Assembly (NCBI RefSeq): GCF_004681125.1
Contig: NZ_SIHO01000001.1
Span: 1 to 64,000, forward strand
Direction: 5' to 3'
Origin: Glacieibacterium arshaanense
Lineage (GTDB): Bacteria > Pseudomonadota > Alphaproteobacteria > Sphingomonadales > Sphingomonadaceae
Length of the DNA: 64,000 nt
Below, piece after piece: positions 37,786-44,956 of this stretch. Numbering within the stretch: position 1 is the first letter of the stretch; the number at the start of each line of letters is the position of its first letter. The position numbers and the translations under genes were made by a program. The notes below the pieces were generated by a model, which saw only the letters and a list, made by a program, of their open reading frames with translations, did not search any database and had not been told where the DNA came from.

Positions 37786-38259
37786 ATGAGAATTTCTTGG
37801 GCAAAGCAAGATGACGCAGCAGCTCTCATTCCCCTACTGACTGCATTACATCTGCATGACGTAGGTGGAGCTTCCAGTCCGGAGCCGGATGCAGTCCTGT
37901 CTCACGCGCGGATTTTAATAGATCCGACAACGCCCCATCGACTTGCTGTAGCCTGGAATCAACAGGGCATGGCAATTGGCCTAGCGGCGGTAGGCCGCTT
38001 CGTTTCGATCAGCGATCTGCGCCCGAAAAACTCGCTGCAATTAGAGCTGAAGGAGCTTTTCGTATTGCCTCAAGTGCGCGGGCAAAAGGTTGGCGCGACA
38101 CTCTTTGATTGGATTGTGAACCAAGCCGGAGAGCAAGGTGTCTGTCGCATTGACTGGCACGTCAAACGCCAAAATCACCGCGGCATTGAGTTTTACGAAA
38201 GGCTGGGAGGACGTATCGTCGACGACCGTCTTAGTATGCGTAAATGGGTCAATGCATAG
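37786..38259 (+). CDS. GNAT-family N-acetyltransferase
   Basis: 157 residues from ATG 37786 (a GTG at 37780 is also possible). Motif A of the GNAT fold is visible as LELKELFVLPQVRGQKVGATLFDWIV (acetyl-CoA pyrophosphate loop R-G-Q-K-V-G), followed by IDWHVKRQNHRGIEFYERLGGR, the usual motif B. The acceptor substrate is unknown. It stands alone among non-coding repeat-bearing stretches and is less GC-rich than the window average. Confidence 0.85.
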   Translation: MRISWAKQDDAAALIPLLTALHLHDVGGASSPEPDAVLSHARILIDPTTPHRLAVAWNQQGMAIGLAAVGRFVSISDLRPKNSLQLELKELFVLPQVRGQKVGATLFDWIVNQAGEQGVCRIDWHVKRQNHRGIEFYERLGGRIVDDRLSMRKWVNA

Positions 38260-38397
38260 ATCACGATCGCCCAGGGGTCGGAAGCTGTCGTTCCCTGCAG
38301 CCGTGGTTAATGGCAGCTCTGTCCCAGGCCCGGCTATTCAAAGCCAGTCACCATCTTGCTTCTGCGAGCGGCAGTTTCCGGGCTTAGCGCGTTCGAT

Positions 38398-38515
38398 TTT
38401 GAACTTCGGGAATGGGGCGCGTTCTGGACTAGCCGCTATTTTGACCGGTTTGGGGCCGGAAGCGGTCCGTCCGGTTTCGGGCGATCGTACCGGGATAGCT
38501 GCCATAGGTATCCGC
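38398..38515. repeat. Dispersed intergenic repeat, copy 6
   Basis: GGGAATGGGGCGCGTTCTGGA, TTTTGACCGGTTTGGGGCCG and GGGATAGCTGCC appear in order. It lies in the 38260-38924 gap (665 bases), the longest non-coding stretch of the window, where I find no gene. The bases just before 38925 are the probable promoter of the PEP-CTERM gene. Confidence 0.55.
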
Positions 38516-38924
38516 CAAACCGGCCTGGCGGCTAACGACCCCAAATAAAACGTTGGGAATAAGATTTGCGCGGCGTGAAAGCGGTCAGAATTCCTTGAGT
38601 TAAACGGAGACACCGTTCCCGAACCGGCGAGATGAGCGCTGATGGTTGCTGGCTTCGACATGGTCGGCATCCCGATTCGACGCACTGCGCGGCGGCAGTC
38701 GCGGATAGTCGCCGCCGCCTGAACCGTCCTGTGATTGGCGGACAAACTGTCAGAAAATGCTGCACTTTCGCAACCGGGCGCGTAGAGCGCGCGCGCTCAA
38801 GTGGCCGCACAATAACTATTTCTTCAGTTGCGCTGGTTTGGTATGAATGTTGCTTGAGTTCTTTTACCTTTCAAAGGCGCGGGTTGCCTCAAGGGGGGGT
38901 GCCTGCAAGCAGGGGGATAAGACC

Positions 38925-39632
38925 ATGAACCAGCTTCGTACGCTCACCGTTGCGGTCGCAGCCGCTGGATTGCTCGCCGCAATGCCCGCCGCTGCAGTCG
39001 TCAAGATCGCGACCTATAGCGGCATTATCACCAATGGCTATGACCAGACCGGCGTGTTCGCGGCACCGGACACCGACCTCACCGGCTACAGTTGGGTCGC
39101 CAATTTCACCTATGACAAGACGCTGGGTGCAGTTCAGGCCACTGACGGCGTCACCTATGACTCCAGCTTTGGCGGGACCGGCGTTGGTTCGCCCGGCGGG
39201 TCCCCGGTGATCGCGGCCACAATCACGATCAACGGTGTCACCAAGTCAGTACAGACCGGCTATAGGGGCGTTATTCGTACATCGACAAGCCCAGAAGTGC
39301 GGCATGACGCTAGTTACTATTTCGATGATGGGATAACCTACCAGGACAATTCTGTTGTTTTAATCGGTAATCCCCCCGGTGCGCCTGCGTCGCTCGACCA
39401 AAATTTCGGACCGGTCGCCACCACGCTCCGCCAAGGCTCTGTGCAGTGGCTTACTTACGACTATTCGGTCGGCACCGAGATTGAGTACGCTTATGCCAAT
39501 TTCAGCAGCGACGCAGTCTATTCAGTGAGCAGCGCGGTGCCAGAGCCGGCGAACTGGGCGCTAATGATCGCCGGTTTCGGCATGGTTGGCGGTGCGCTGC
39601 GGCGGCGAGGGGCTGCGCTCGCCGCTGCCTAA
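38925..39632 (+). CDS. PEP-CTERM (PEPxxWA type) exported protein
   Basis: ATG 38925 (235 residues) follows GGGGGA and opens a signal peptide (MNQLRTLTVAVAAAGLLAA, cleavage AAA-V). The C-terminus has the sorting tail VPEPANWALMIAGFGMVGGA followed by LRRRG, the PEPxxWA variant common in sphingomonads: PEP motif, one membrane helix and a basic stop. Such proteins are processed by an EpsH/exosortase and released or attached at the surface, usually with exopolysaccharide. The middle part is a beta-rich domain with no recognised enzyme motif. A hairpin terminator follows. Confidence 0.88.
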   Translation: MNQLRTLTVAVAAAGLLAAMPAAAVVKIATYSGIITNGYDQTGVFAAPDTDLTGYSWVANFTYDKTLGAVQATDGVTYDSSFGGTGVGSPGGSPVIAATITINGVTKSVQTGYRGVIRTSTSPEVRHDASYYFDDGITYQDNSVVLIGNPPGAPASLDQNFGPVATTLRQGSVQWLTYDYSVGTEIEYAYANFSSDAVYSVSSAVPEPANWALMIAGFGMVGGALRRRGAALAAA

Positions 39633-39652
39633 CGACCCTACTTCGAGACGTG

Positions 39653-39681
39653 AGGGGCGGTTGGAAACGGCCGCCCCTTTT
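39653..39681 (+). terminator. Rho-independent terminator of the PEP-CTERM gene
   Basis: AGGGGCGG pairs with CCGCCCCT around a loop of about 12 bases and is followed by TTTT, 21 bases after the stop codon. Confidence 0.75.
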
Positions 39682-40053
39682 CATTGGCTAACGGCATACG
39701 TTGGCCAAACGGCGGTAGACAATTATTTCAATAGTCCAGCAGATGAAAAAATCGCTCGATGCAGCCAGCTAACAAATGTCCACTTGCTCGTTATCTGCTG
39801 CCAAAACCCGCCTGTCGCCTTCCCAGCCCATTGTGGCCACAGCACATTACCGAATCATTCGCAGATGGGGCAGGCAGAGGAATGGAAGGAGTTGGGCGTC
39901 AGAGCACAAGTAGATGACATTGCCAACGCATTGTGGGTGCTGGCAAAGCCGCTTTGAACGGCCCAAATTTCAGCAAGTACCGCAAAGCGCCATGCATAGT
40001 CGTCACCTGGATTTTCAATCGCGGGCTTGTCAGCGAACGCATGAATCGCAAAT
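39682..40053. other. Non-coding stretch, nothing recognised
   Basis: Between the terminator and the AhpD-like gene there are only short frames without domains or ribosome sites. It lacks clear copies of the dispersed repeat. Confidence 0.5.
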
Positions 40054-40413
40054 TCAACTGGTTGAAGCTTGCCCGGCGCTCATCTGGTCGACAGCTTCAA
40101 GCGCCTTCGCCGCGTACATCACCGACGGGCCGGCACCCATATAGACCGCCATGGCCAGCGTTTCCGAAATCTCTTCGCGCGAGGCGCCGTGCTTGACGGC
40201 GGCTTTGGCGTGATAGGCGATGCACGGGTCGCAGCGCACCGCGACGCTGATCGCCAGCGCCACCAGCTCGCGCGTCTGCGCATCGAGCGCCTTGGCGCCG
40301 TGCGCGGCGCGCGCCATCTCCGAAAATGACTTCATCACATCGGGCGCGGCCTGGCGCAGGTTGCGGACAGCGCCGTTCATGTCGCCGATCAGGGCGACCC
40401 AGTCTTCGACCAT
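40054..40413 (-). CDS. Carboxymuconolactone decarboxylase/AhpD-like protein
   Basis: 119 residues with the AhpD-type redox motif CDPC-x3-H (AVRCDPCIAYHAKAAVKHG), preceded by LDAQTRELVALAISVAV and followed by ISETLAMAVYMGAGPSVMYA. The C-x2-C-x3-H arrangement indicates a peroxidase-reducing or thiol-disulfide activity rather than lactone decarboxylation. It is at the downstream end of the minus-strand set that includes two DUF2892 proteins, TolC and the sulfide:quinone oxidoreductase, so a role in sulfur or peroxide stress is likely. Confidence 0.85.
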   Translation of the reverse strand: MVEDWVALIGDMNGAVRNLRQAAPDVMKSFSEMARAAHGAKALDAQTRELVALAISVAVRCDPCIAYHAKAAVKHGASREEISETLAMAVYMGAGPSVMYAAKALEAVDQMSAGQASTS

Positions 40414-40435
40414 GGGAATGCTCCGTTGCTTGAGG

Positions 40436-40624
40436 TTAGCGGCCGCGGCTGCTGATGCCGAAGATGCTGTAGATCGGGCAGCTGCTCATCAGCCCGGTCA
40501 GCAGCGGCACGACGCCGATCCAGCCCCACGGGGTCTTCGGGCCAACGAACACCAACGCGATGAGCACAAGGCCCGCCACGATGCGCAGGATGCGGTCGAT
40601 GCTGCCGATATTGGTCTTGAACAT
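40436..40624 (-). CDS. Small DUF2892 (YgaP-like) membrane protein
   Basis: 62 residues from ATG 40624, which has AAAGGA upstream. The sequence FKTNIGSIDRILRIVAGLVL-type start, PWGWIGVVPLLTG and SSCPIYSIFGI is diagnostic of DUF2892, the membrane part of the rhodanese protein YgaP. Two membrane helices are predicted. It commonly occurs near rhodanese and sulfide-handling genes. A second, different DUF2892 gene is at 41907-42110. Confidence 0.87.
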   Translation of the reverse strand: MFKTNIGSIDRILRIVAGLVLIALVFVGPKTPWGWIGVVPLLTGLMSSCPIYSIFGISSRGR

Positions 40625-40650
40625 AGCGTAGTCCTTTGCTGCGGGGTGAT

Positions 40651-41910
40651 TCAATAAGTGCCGAGCAACGCGCCCAGCCGGTAGGCGATGACGGTGCGAT
40701 TGGCGCGCGCCTGTGCGGCGTTGCTGGCGGCGGCGATGGCCTCGCGCTCGGCATCGAGCAGGTCGAGCTGCGGCTTGAGTCCGACGCGGACTTCGTGGCG
40801 CACGCTGGCGAGCGAGGCATCGGCGGCGCGTGCCTGATCGGCGGCGGCACTGGCCATCAGTGCCGTCGCCTGAACCCCCGACCAGGCGGCGATGACCGCC
40901 TCCTCGATCTGCGCGCGGGCGCTGCGCAGGCGTTCTTCGGCGGCCCGGACATCGGCATTGGTTTCGGCAACGCGGCCTTCTGTGCGGCCGCCGTTGTAGA
41001 ACTGCCAGTTGGCGCGCAGGCCGACCGTAGCGGCGTTGGCGCGATAGTCGGGGAAGAATTCGTCACGGATCGCCGAGGCTTCGGCAAAGGCACCGACGGT
41101 CGGCAGCCGGTCGGCCTTGGCACCGCGCGCGGCGGCCTGTGCGGCAGCCAATGCGGCTTGCGCCTGCATCACCGCCGGGCTGTTCTTCGCCGCGATATCG
41201 ACGGCGGCATCGAGCGTCGCCGGCGCGGTAGGGCCGGCGGGCAGCGCCGTCAAGCCGACGGGATCGACGCCGACGAGGTTGCGGTAATGCGCGCCAGCCG
41301 CCGCACGTGCGCCACGGGCCTGTGCCAGCGCGCCGAGCGCTTCGGCATGGCGCGCCTGCGCCTGCGACACCTCGGTGCTGGGGCTTTCGCCGACACGGAA
41401 TTTCTGTTGCGCCTGGCGGGTAATTTCGGCGGTCTGCGTGACCAGATGTTCATAAAGCGAAATGACGATGTCGCTGGTCAGCACCGCGCCATAGGCGGCG
41501 GCAACATCGGCCGCGAGTTCGGCGCGTGCGGCGGTGCGCCCGGCCTCGGTCGCGGCGATGCCGGCGCGGGCGCGGTCGTTGGCGGCACTGACGCGGCCTC
41601 CGGTGAACAGCGGCTGCTCGATGCTCGCCTGCGCGGCAATCGGCGTCACCGTGGCGCCGGGCATGCCGAAGAAGTTCATCGTGTCGAGATAGCCGTAGCC
41701 GACCGAGGCGCGCACCGATGCCGTCGGGCGGTTGCCGGCCTGCGCCTGTGTTAGTCGCGCGGTCGCAGCATCATGGTCGGCATCGGCGGCGGCCACCGCG
41801 GGGGCGTGCGCCAGTGCCGCAGCAATCGCCTCGTCAAGTGTCACCGCCTGCGCTGGCATTGCCAGCGCCAGCGCCAGTGTCGACAGCAAGATGAGGCGGC
41901 GCAGCTTCAT
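40651..41910 (-). CDS. TolC-family outer-membrane efflux protein
   Basis: Start ATG 41910 overlaps the previous stop by four bases and opens a signal peptide (MKLRRLILLSTLALALAMPA, cleavage near AQA). The 419-residue mature protein has the internal repeat of alpha-hairpin/beta segments: VTLDEAIAAALAHAPAV, FTGGRVSAANDRARA, and in the second half AVDIAAKNSPAVMQAQAALAAA and FYNGGRTEGRVAE. It is the outer-membrane channel for the RND pump encoded across the divergent promoter at 43925-48186. Placing TolC on the opposite strand from its adaptor is less usual. Confidence 0.93.
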   Translation of the reverse strand: MKLRRLILLSTLALALAMPAQAVTLDEAIAAALAHAPAVAAADADHDAATARLTQAQAGNRPTASVRASVGYGYLDTMNFFGMPGATVTPIAAQASIEQPLFTGGRVSAANDRARAGIAATEAGRTAARAELAADVAAAYGAVLTSDIVISLYEHLVTQTAEITRQAQQKFRVGESPSTEVSQAQARHAEALGALAQARGARAAAGAHYRNLVGVDPVGLTALPAGPTAPATLDAAVDIAAKNSPAVMQAQAALAAAQAAARGAKADRLPTVGAFAEASAIRDEFFPDYRANAATVGLRANWQFYNGGRTEGRVAETNADVRAAEERLRSARAQIEEAVIAAWSGVQATALMASAAADQARAADASLASVRHEVRVGLKPQLDLLDAEREAIAAASNAAQARANRTVIAYRLGALLGTY

Positions 41911-42110
41911 TTGAACGCGACGCCGGGCTTGGCGCCGAGCTTGCGGAACACAATGGCCGCCGGGCAGAAGCCGGTGACGCTCGACTGGATCAGGTTGAAG
42001 CCGGCAAAGGCGCTCAGCGCCAGCCACCAGGGGTGGACCAGCAGCGAAAGCGCGATGCCGAGCAGCACGACAAATCCGGCAAACATCAGAACAGCGCGAT
42101 CAAGCGTCAT
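41907..42110 (-). CDS. Small DUF2892 (YgaP-like) membrane protein
   Basis: 67 residues with two membrane helices: RAVLMFAGFVVLLGIALSLLV and WWLALSAFAGFNLIQSS, then TGFCPAAIVFRKLG, the family end motif with a conserved cysteine. It follows the sulfide:quinone oxidoreductase gene closely and overlaps tolC by four bases. In BigR-type operons a DUF2892 protein is a regular component next to rhodanese. Confidence 0.9.
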   Translation of the reverse strand: MTLDRAVLMFAGFVVLLGIALSLLVHPWWLALSAFAGFNLIQSSVTGFCPAAIVFRKLGAKPGVAFK

Positions 42111-42127
42111 GGCGTATTCCTTTCGGT

Positions 42128-43405
42128 TCAGGGCTTAAGTTTGTGGACACCGATGAGGTCGAGCGCGAGCTTCTCGTAGAAGGGTTCGCTTTCGCCTTTG
42201 CGGATCTTGCGCAGGAAGTATTTTTCGAAGCCGATCTTGGCGAGGTGGACCCATTTGCCCTGCGACGACCAGTTGACGTTGCGCGGCGGAATCTGCGGCT
42301 GCGCGATGAAGGCGATGCCCTCGTCGCCGAAATCGGCGAGGCAGATGGCGTTCCAGCTCGCTTCGGCGGTCGGTTCGCGGCCATCGAGGATTGCGTCGAG
42401 ATTGGCGGCGATGGCGCTGACCATGCTTTCGATCATGAAGCCGGTCTTGGGAACGCCAACGGGCACCGGCGTCGGACCAGTGGGGGCAATCGCGACGCAG
42501 ACGCCAAGCGCGAAGACGTCAGGGAACTTGGGGTTGCGCTGGTGCTTGTCGACGATGATAAAGCCGCGCGGATTGGTAAGCCCCTCGATGCCGAACACCG
42601 CCGGCACGCCGCGGAACGCCGGCAGCAGCATTGCATAGTTGAACGGCAAGTCGTGCGTTTTGACCACGGCACCGCCCTCGGCGATCTCCTCGACGTGCAT
42701 CAGGTTGGGCTCGACGCTGGTGACGCGCGCGTTGGTCACCCATTTGATGTGCCGCTCGCGCAGCGCGCTTTCGAGCAGGCCCTTGGTGTCGCCGACGCCG
42801 TCGAGGCCAAGATGGCCGACATAGGGCTCGGCAGTGACGAAGGTCATCGGCACCTTGTCGCGGATCTTGCGGCGGCGCAGTTCGGTATCAAGGATCAGCG
42901 CGAATTCATACGCCGGGCCGTAGCACGACGCGCCTTGCGCGGCGCCGACGACGATCGGGCCGGGGTTTTCGACAAAGCGGTCGAAGGCATCGGCGGCGGC
43001 GACCGCATGCGCGGTCTGGCAGACAGAAACGGTATTCGCCGCCGGGCCGAAACCCGGGATTTCGTCGAACGCCAGGTCGGGGCCAGTGGCAATTACAAGA
43101 TAATCGTAATTGACGGTCGTGCCGTCGTTGAGTTCGATGCGCTTTTCGGTCGGATGCACGCGCTTGGCGCCAACAGATGTGAAGGCGATCTTCTTCTTGG
43201 CAAACACCGGCGGCAAATGGATCTGGATGGCTTCGGGTTCGCGCCAGCGCACTGCGACCCAGGGATTTGACGGGATGAATGAATAGGTCTCGCTTTCAGC
43301 GATGACCATGACGTCGGCGCGACCCTTGACCGCGTGGTTGATCTCATAGGCGGCGATGGTGCCACCCAGGCCCGCACCCAGCACGATTATTTTTGGCCGT
43401 GGCAT
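42128..43405 (-). CDS. Sulfide:quinone oxidoreductase-like flavoprotein
   Basis: 425 residues. FAD-binding GAGLGGTIAAYEI (10-22) and the second flavin region IIVDKHQRNPKFPDVFALGVC are visible. Cysteines C129 (VSVCQ), C161 (ASCYG) and C355 (NAICL) sit where the three redox cysteines of sulfide:quinone oxidoreductases are found (about 128, 160 and 356 in the Acidithiobacillus enzyme). The KTGFMIESM block near 320 and a C-terminal membrane-anchoring tail also fit. It would oxidise sulfide and pass electrons to quinone at the inner membrane, making persulfide or polysulfide. First gene of the minus-strand operon. Confidence 0.88.
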   Translation of the reverse strand: MPRPKIIVLGAGLGGTIAAYEINHAVKGRADVMVIAESETYSFIPSNPWVAVRWREPEAIQIHLPPVFAKKKIAFTSVGAKRVHPTEKRIELNDGTTVNYDYLVIATGPDLAFDEIPGFGPAANTVSVCQTAHAVAAADAFDRFVENPGPIVVGAAQGASCYGPAYEFALILDTELRRRKIRDKVPMTFVTAEPYVGHLGLDGVGDTKGLLESALRERHIKWVTNARVTSVEPNLMHVEEIAEGGAVVKTHDLPFNYAMLLPAFRGVPAVFGIEGLTNPRGFIIVDKHQRNPKFPDVFALGVCVAIAPTGPTPVPVGVPKTGFMIESMVSAIAANLDAILDGREPTAEASWNAICLADFGDEGIAFIAQPQIPPRNVNWSSQGKWVHLAKIGFEKYFLRKIRKGESEPFYEKLALDLIGVHKLKP

Positions 43406-43450
43406 CCACTGTCTCCCCGAAAAGGACCGGCGATTGCTGCCGGTTGGAAC

Positions 43451-43492
43451 ATGCTTGACTAAATATAAGACTTACATGATATATACAAGCAT
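43451..43492. promoter_or_regulatory. AT-rich palindromic operator between sulfide oxidoreductase and rhodanese genes
   Basis: Outer arms ATGCTTG (43451-43457) and CAAGCAT (43486-43492) are perfect inverted repeats. Between them ATATAAG-A-CTTACAT (43463-43477) is a 15-base palindrome with one mismatched pair. The stretch is far more AT-rich than its surroundings and lies in the divergent promoter (43406-43554), where the ArsR protein encoded at 48183 would be expected to bind. Confidence 0.5.
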
Positions 43493-43554
43493 CAAAATGA
43501 TGCGTGGATATCGGCAGTCCGATGCTGCGCGCTGCACGCCCAAGGAGACGGCAC

Positions 43555-43899
43555 ATGTTCGGATTCGGCAAAGCTGCCAACATCAACGAAATTAGCGCCA
43601 CGCAACTGCAGGCGCTGCTCGCGGCGGATACTGCGATCGTCATCGACGTCCGCGAGCCCGACGAATTTGCCGCCGAACATATTGCCGGTGCGACCAACCT
43701 GCCGCTGTCGCGCTTCGACCCGGCGCTGCTGCCCGACGCCGGCGCGCAAACCATGGTGTTGCAATGCGCAGGCGGCAAGCGCTCGGCGATGGCGCTGGGG
43801 CGCTGCAAGGACGCCCGCGCGGCCATCGACACCCACCTCGCGGGCGGGCTGGCTGCGTGGAAATCCGCCGGCCTGCCGACCGTGCACGGCAACCGCTAG
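43555..43899 (+). CDS. Rhodanese-like sulfurtransferase (single domain)
   Basis: ATG 43555 has AAGGAG upstream; 114 residues. The rhodanese fold is visible as VIDVREPDEFAAEHIAGATNLPL and the catalytic loop with C71 in LQCAGGKRSA, which can carry a persulfide. It is the first plus-strand gene of the divergent locus and probably passes sulfane sulfur from the sulfide oxidation product to acceptors. The C-A-G-G-K-R loop is close to that of single-domain rhodaneses with persulfide-transfer roles. Confidence 0.92.
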   Translation: MFGFGKAANINEISATQLQALLAADTAIVIDVREPDEFAAEHIAGATNLPLSRFDPALLPDAGAQTMVLQCAGGKRSAMALGRCKDARAAIDTHLAGGLAAWKSAGLPTVHGNR

Positions 43900-43924
43900 C
43901 ATGTTTCCCCAGGGGCAGATGACC

Positions 43925-44956
43925 ATGCGCAAGCTGCAATCGACCGGCCTTGTCCTCGCCGCGCTGCTGGCGCTCGGGGCATGCGGCGAAAAATCGGCCC
44001 CGCCCGCTGCCCCTGCTGCAGCACCGGCGGGCACGCAGCTCAAGCTGGGGCTGGCCACCGTCGCCGACATGAAGGCCGTCGGCGCCGAAGTCACGACGCG
44101 CGACCAGGCCGAAGCGCGCGTGCGCATTCCCGGCACGCTCGCCAGCCTCGATGTGCGCGCCGGCGATACTGTCACCAAGGGCCAGCACATTGCCAGCGTC
44201 GTCGATGCGCGGCTGGGCTATGAAACCAGTGCCGCATCGGCGCAGCTGGCCGCCGCCGAGGCCGAAGCAGCCCGCGCCCGCGCCGAGCTCGTCCGCATCG
44301 ACGATCTCTACCGCAACAAGGTCTATGCCAAGGCGCGGCTCGACACCGCCGTTGCGGGCGCGCGTGCTGCCGATGCCCGCGTTGCCGCCGCGCGCGCGCA
44401 AGCCGGGGCCAGCGCCAGTATCGCTAGCCAGGGCGCCGTACTGGCGCCCGCGAGCGGTCGCGTGCTGCGCGCCGATGTCCCCGCCGGCTCGGTCGTCGCA
44501 CCGGGCATGTCGGTCGCCACCATCACCGCCGGACCGCCGGTGGTGCGGCTCGAACTCCCCGAATCGCTCGCCGGGCAATTGCGTACCGGCGCGCCCGTCA
44601 CATTGACCGACAGCGATCTGCCCAATGTGTCGCGCACCGGGCATGTCGTGCAGGTCTATCCGGCGATCAACGCCGGTCGCGTCACCGCCGACGCGCAGTT
44701 TTCCGGCCTGTCCGAACGCTTCGTCGGGCGCCGCGTCAATGCCTCGATCGCGGTCGGCGAACGCCAGGCGCTGGTGGTGCCGCGGCGCTTTGTCGAAACG
44801 CGCTTCGGCATTGATTATGTGACGGTCCTGGGCGCCGACAAGCAGGTCAGCGCGGTGCCGGTGCAGACCGCCGCCGTCGCCGACACCGCGATGGTCGAAT
44901 TGCTGTCAGGTGTTGCTCCCGGCGACACGTTGATTGCCAAGGGTCCCGCAAAGTGA
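43925..44956 (+). CDS. RND efflux periplasmic adaptor (membrane fusion protein), lipoprotein
   Basis: I use ATG 43925: AGGGG ends 9 bases before it. ATG 43919 (two codons earlier) is also possible. The 343-residue protein has a lipobox LALGAC with cysteine near residue 20. It shows the split lipoyl half-motif GTLASLDVRAGDTVTKGQ, then a coiled-coil hairpin (AAAEAEAARARAELVRIDDLYRNK), then VLAPASGRVLRADVPAGSVVAPG and beta-barrel segments. It links the inner-membrane pump to TolC. The pump gene begins at 44953 with a four-base overlap. Confidence 0.92.
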   Translation: MRKLQSTGLVLAALLALGACGEKSAPPAAPAAAPAGTQLKLGLATVADMKAVGAEVTTRDQAEARVRIPGTLASLDVRAGDTVTKGQHIASVVDARLGYETSAASAQLAAAEAEAARARAELVRIDDLYRNKVYAKARLDTAVAGARAADARVAAARAQAGASASIASQGAVLAPASGRVLRADVPAGSVVAPGMSVATITAGPPVVRLELPESLAGQLRTGAPVTLTDSDLPNVSRTGHVVQVYPAINAGRVTADAQFSGLSERFVGRRVNASIAVGERQALVVPRRFVETRFGIDYVTVLGADKQVSAVPVQTAAVADTAMVELLSGVAPGDTLIAKGPAK

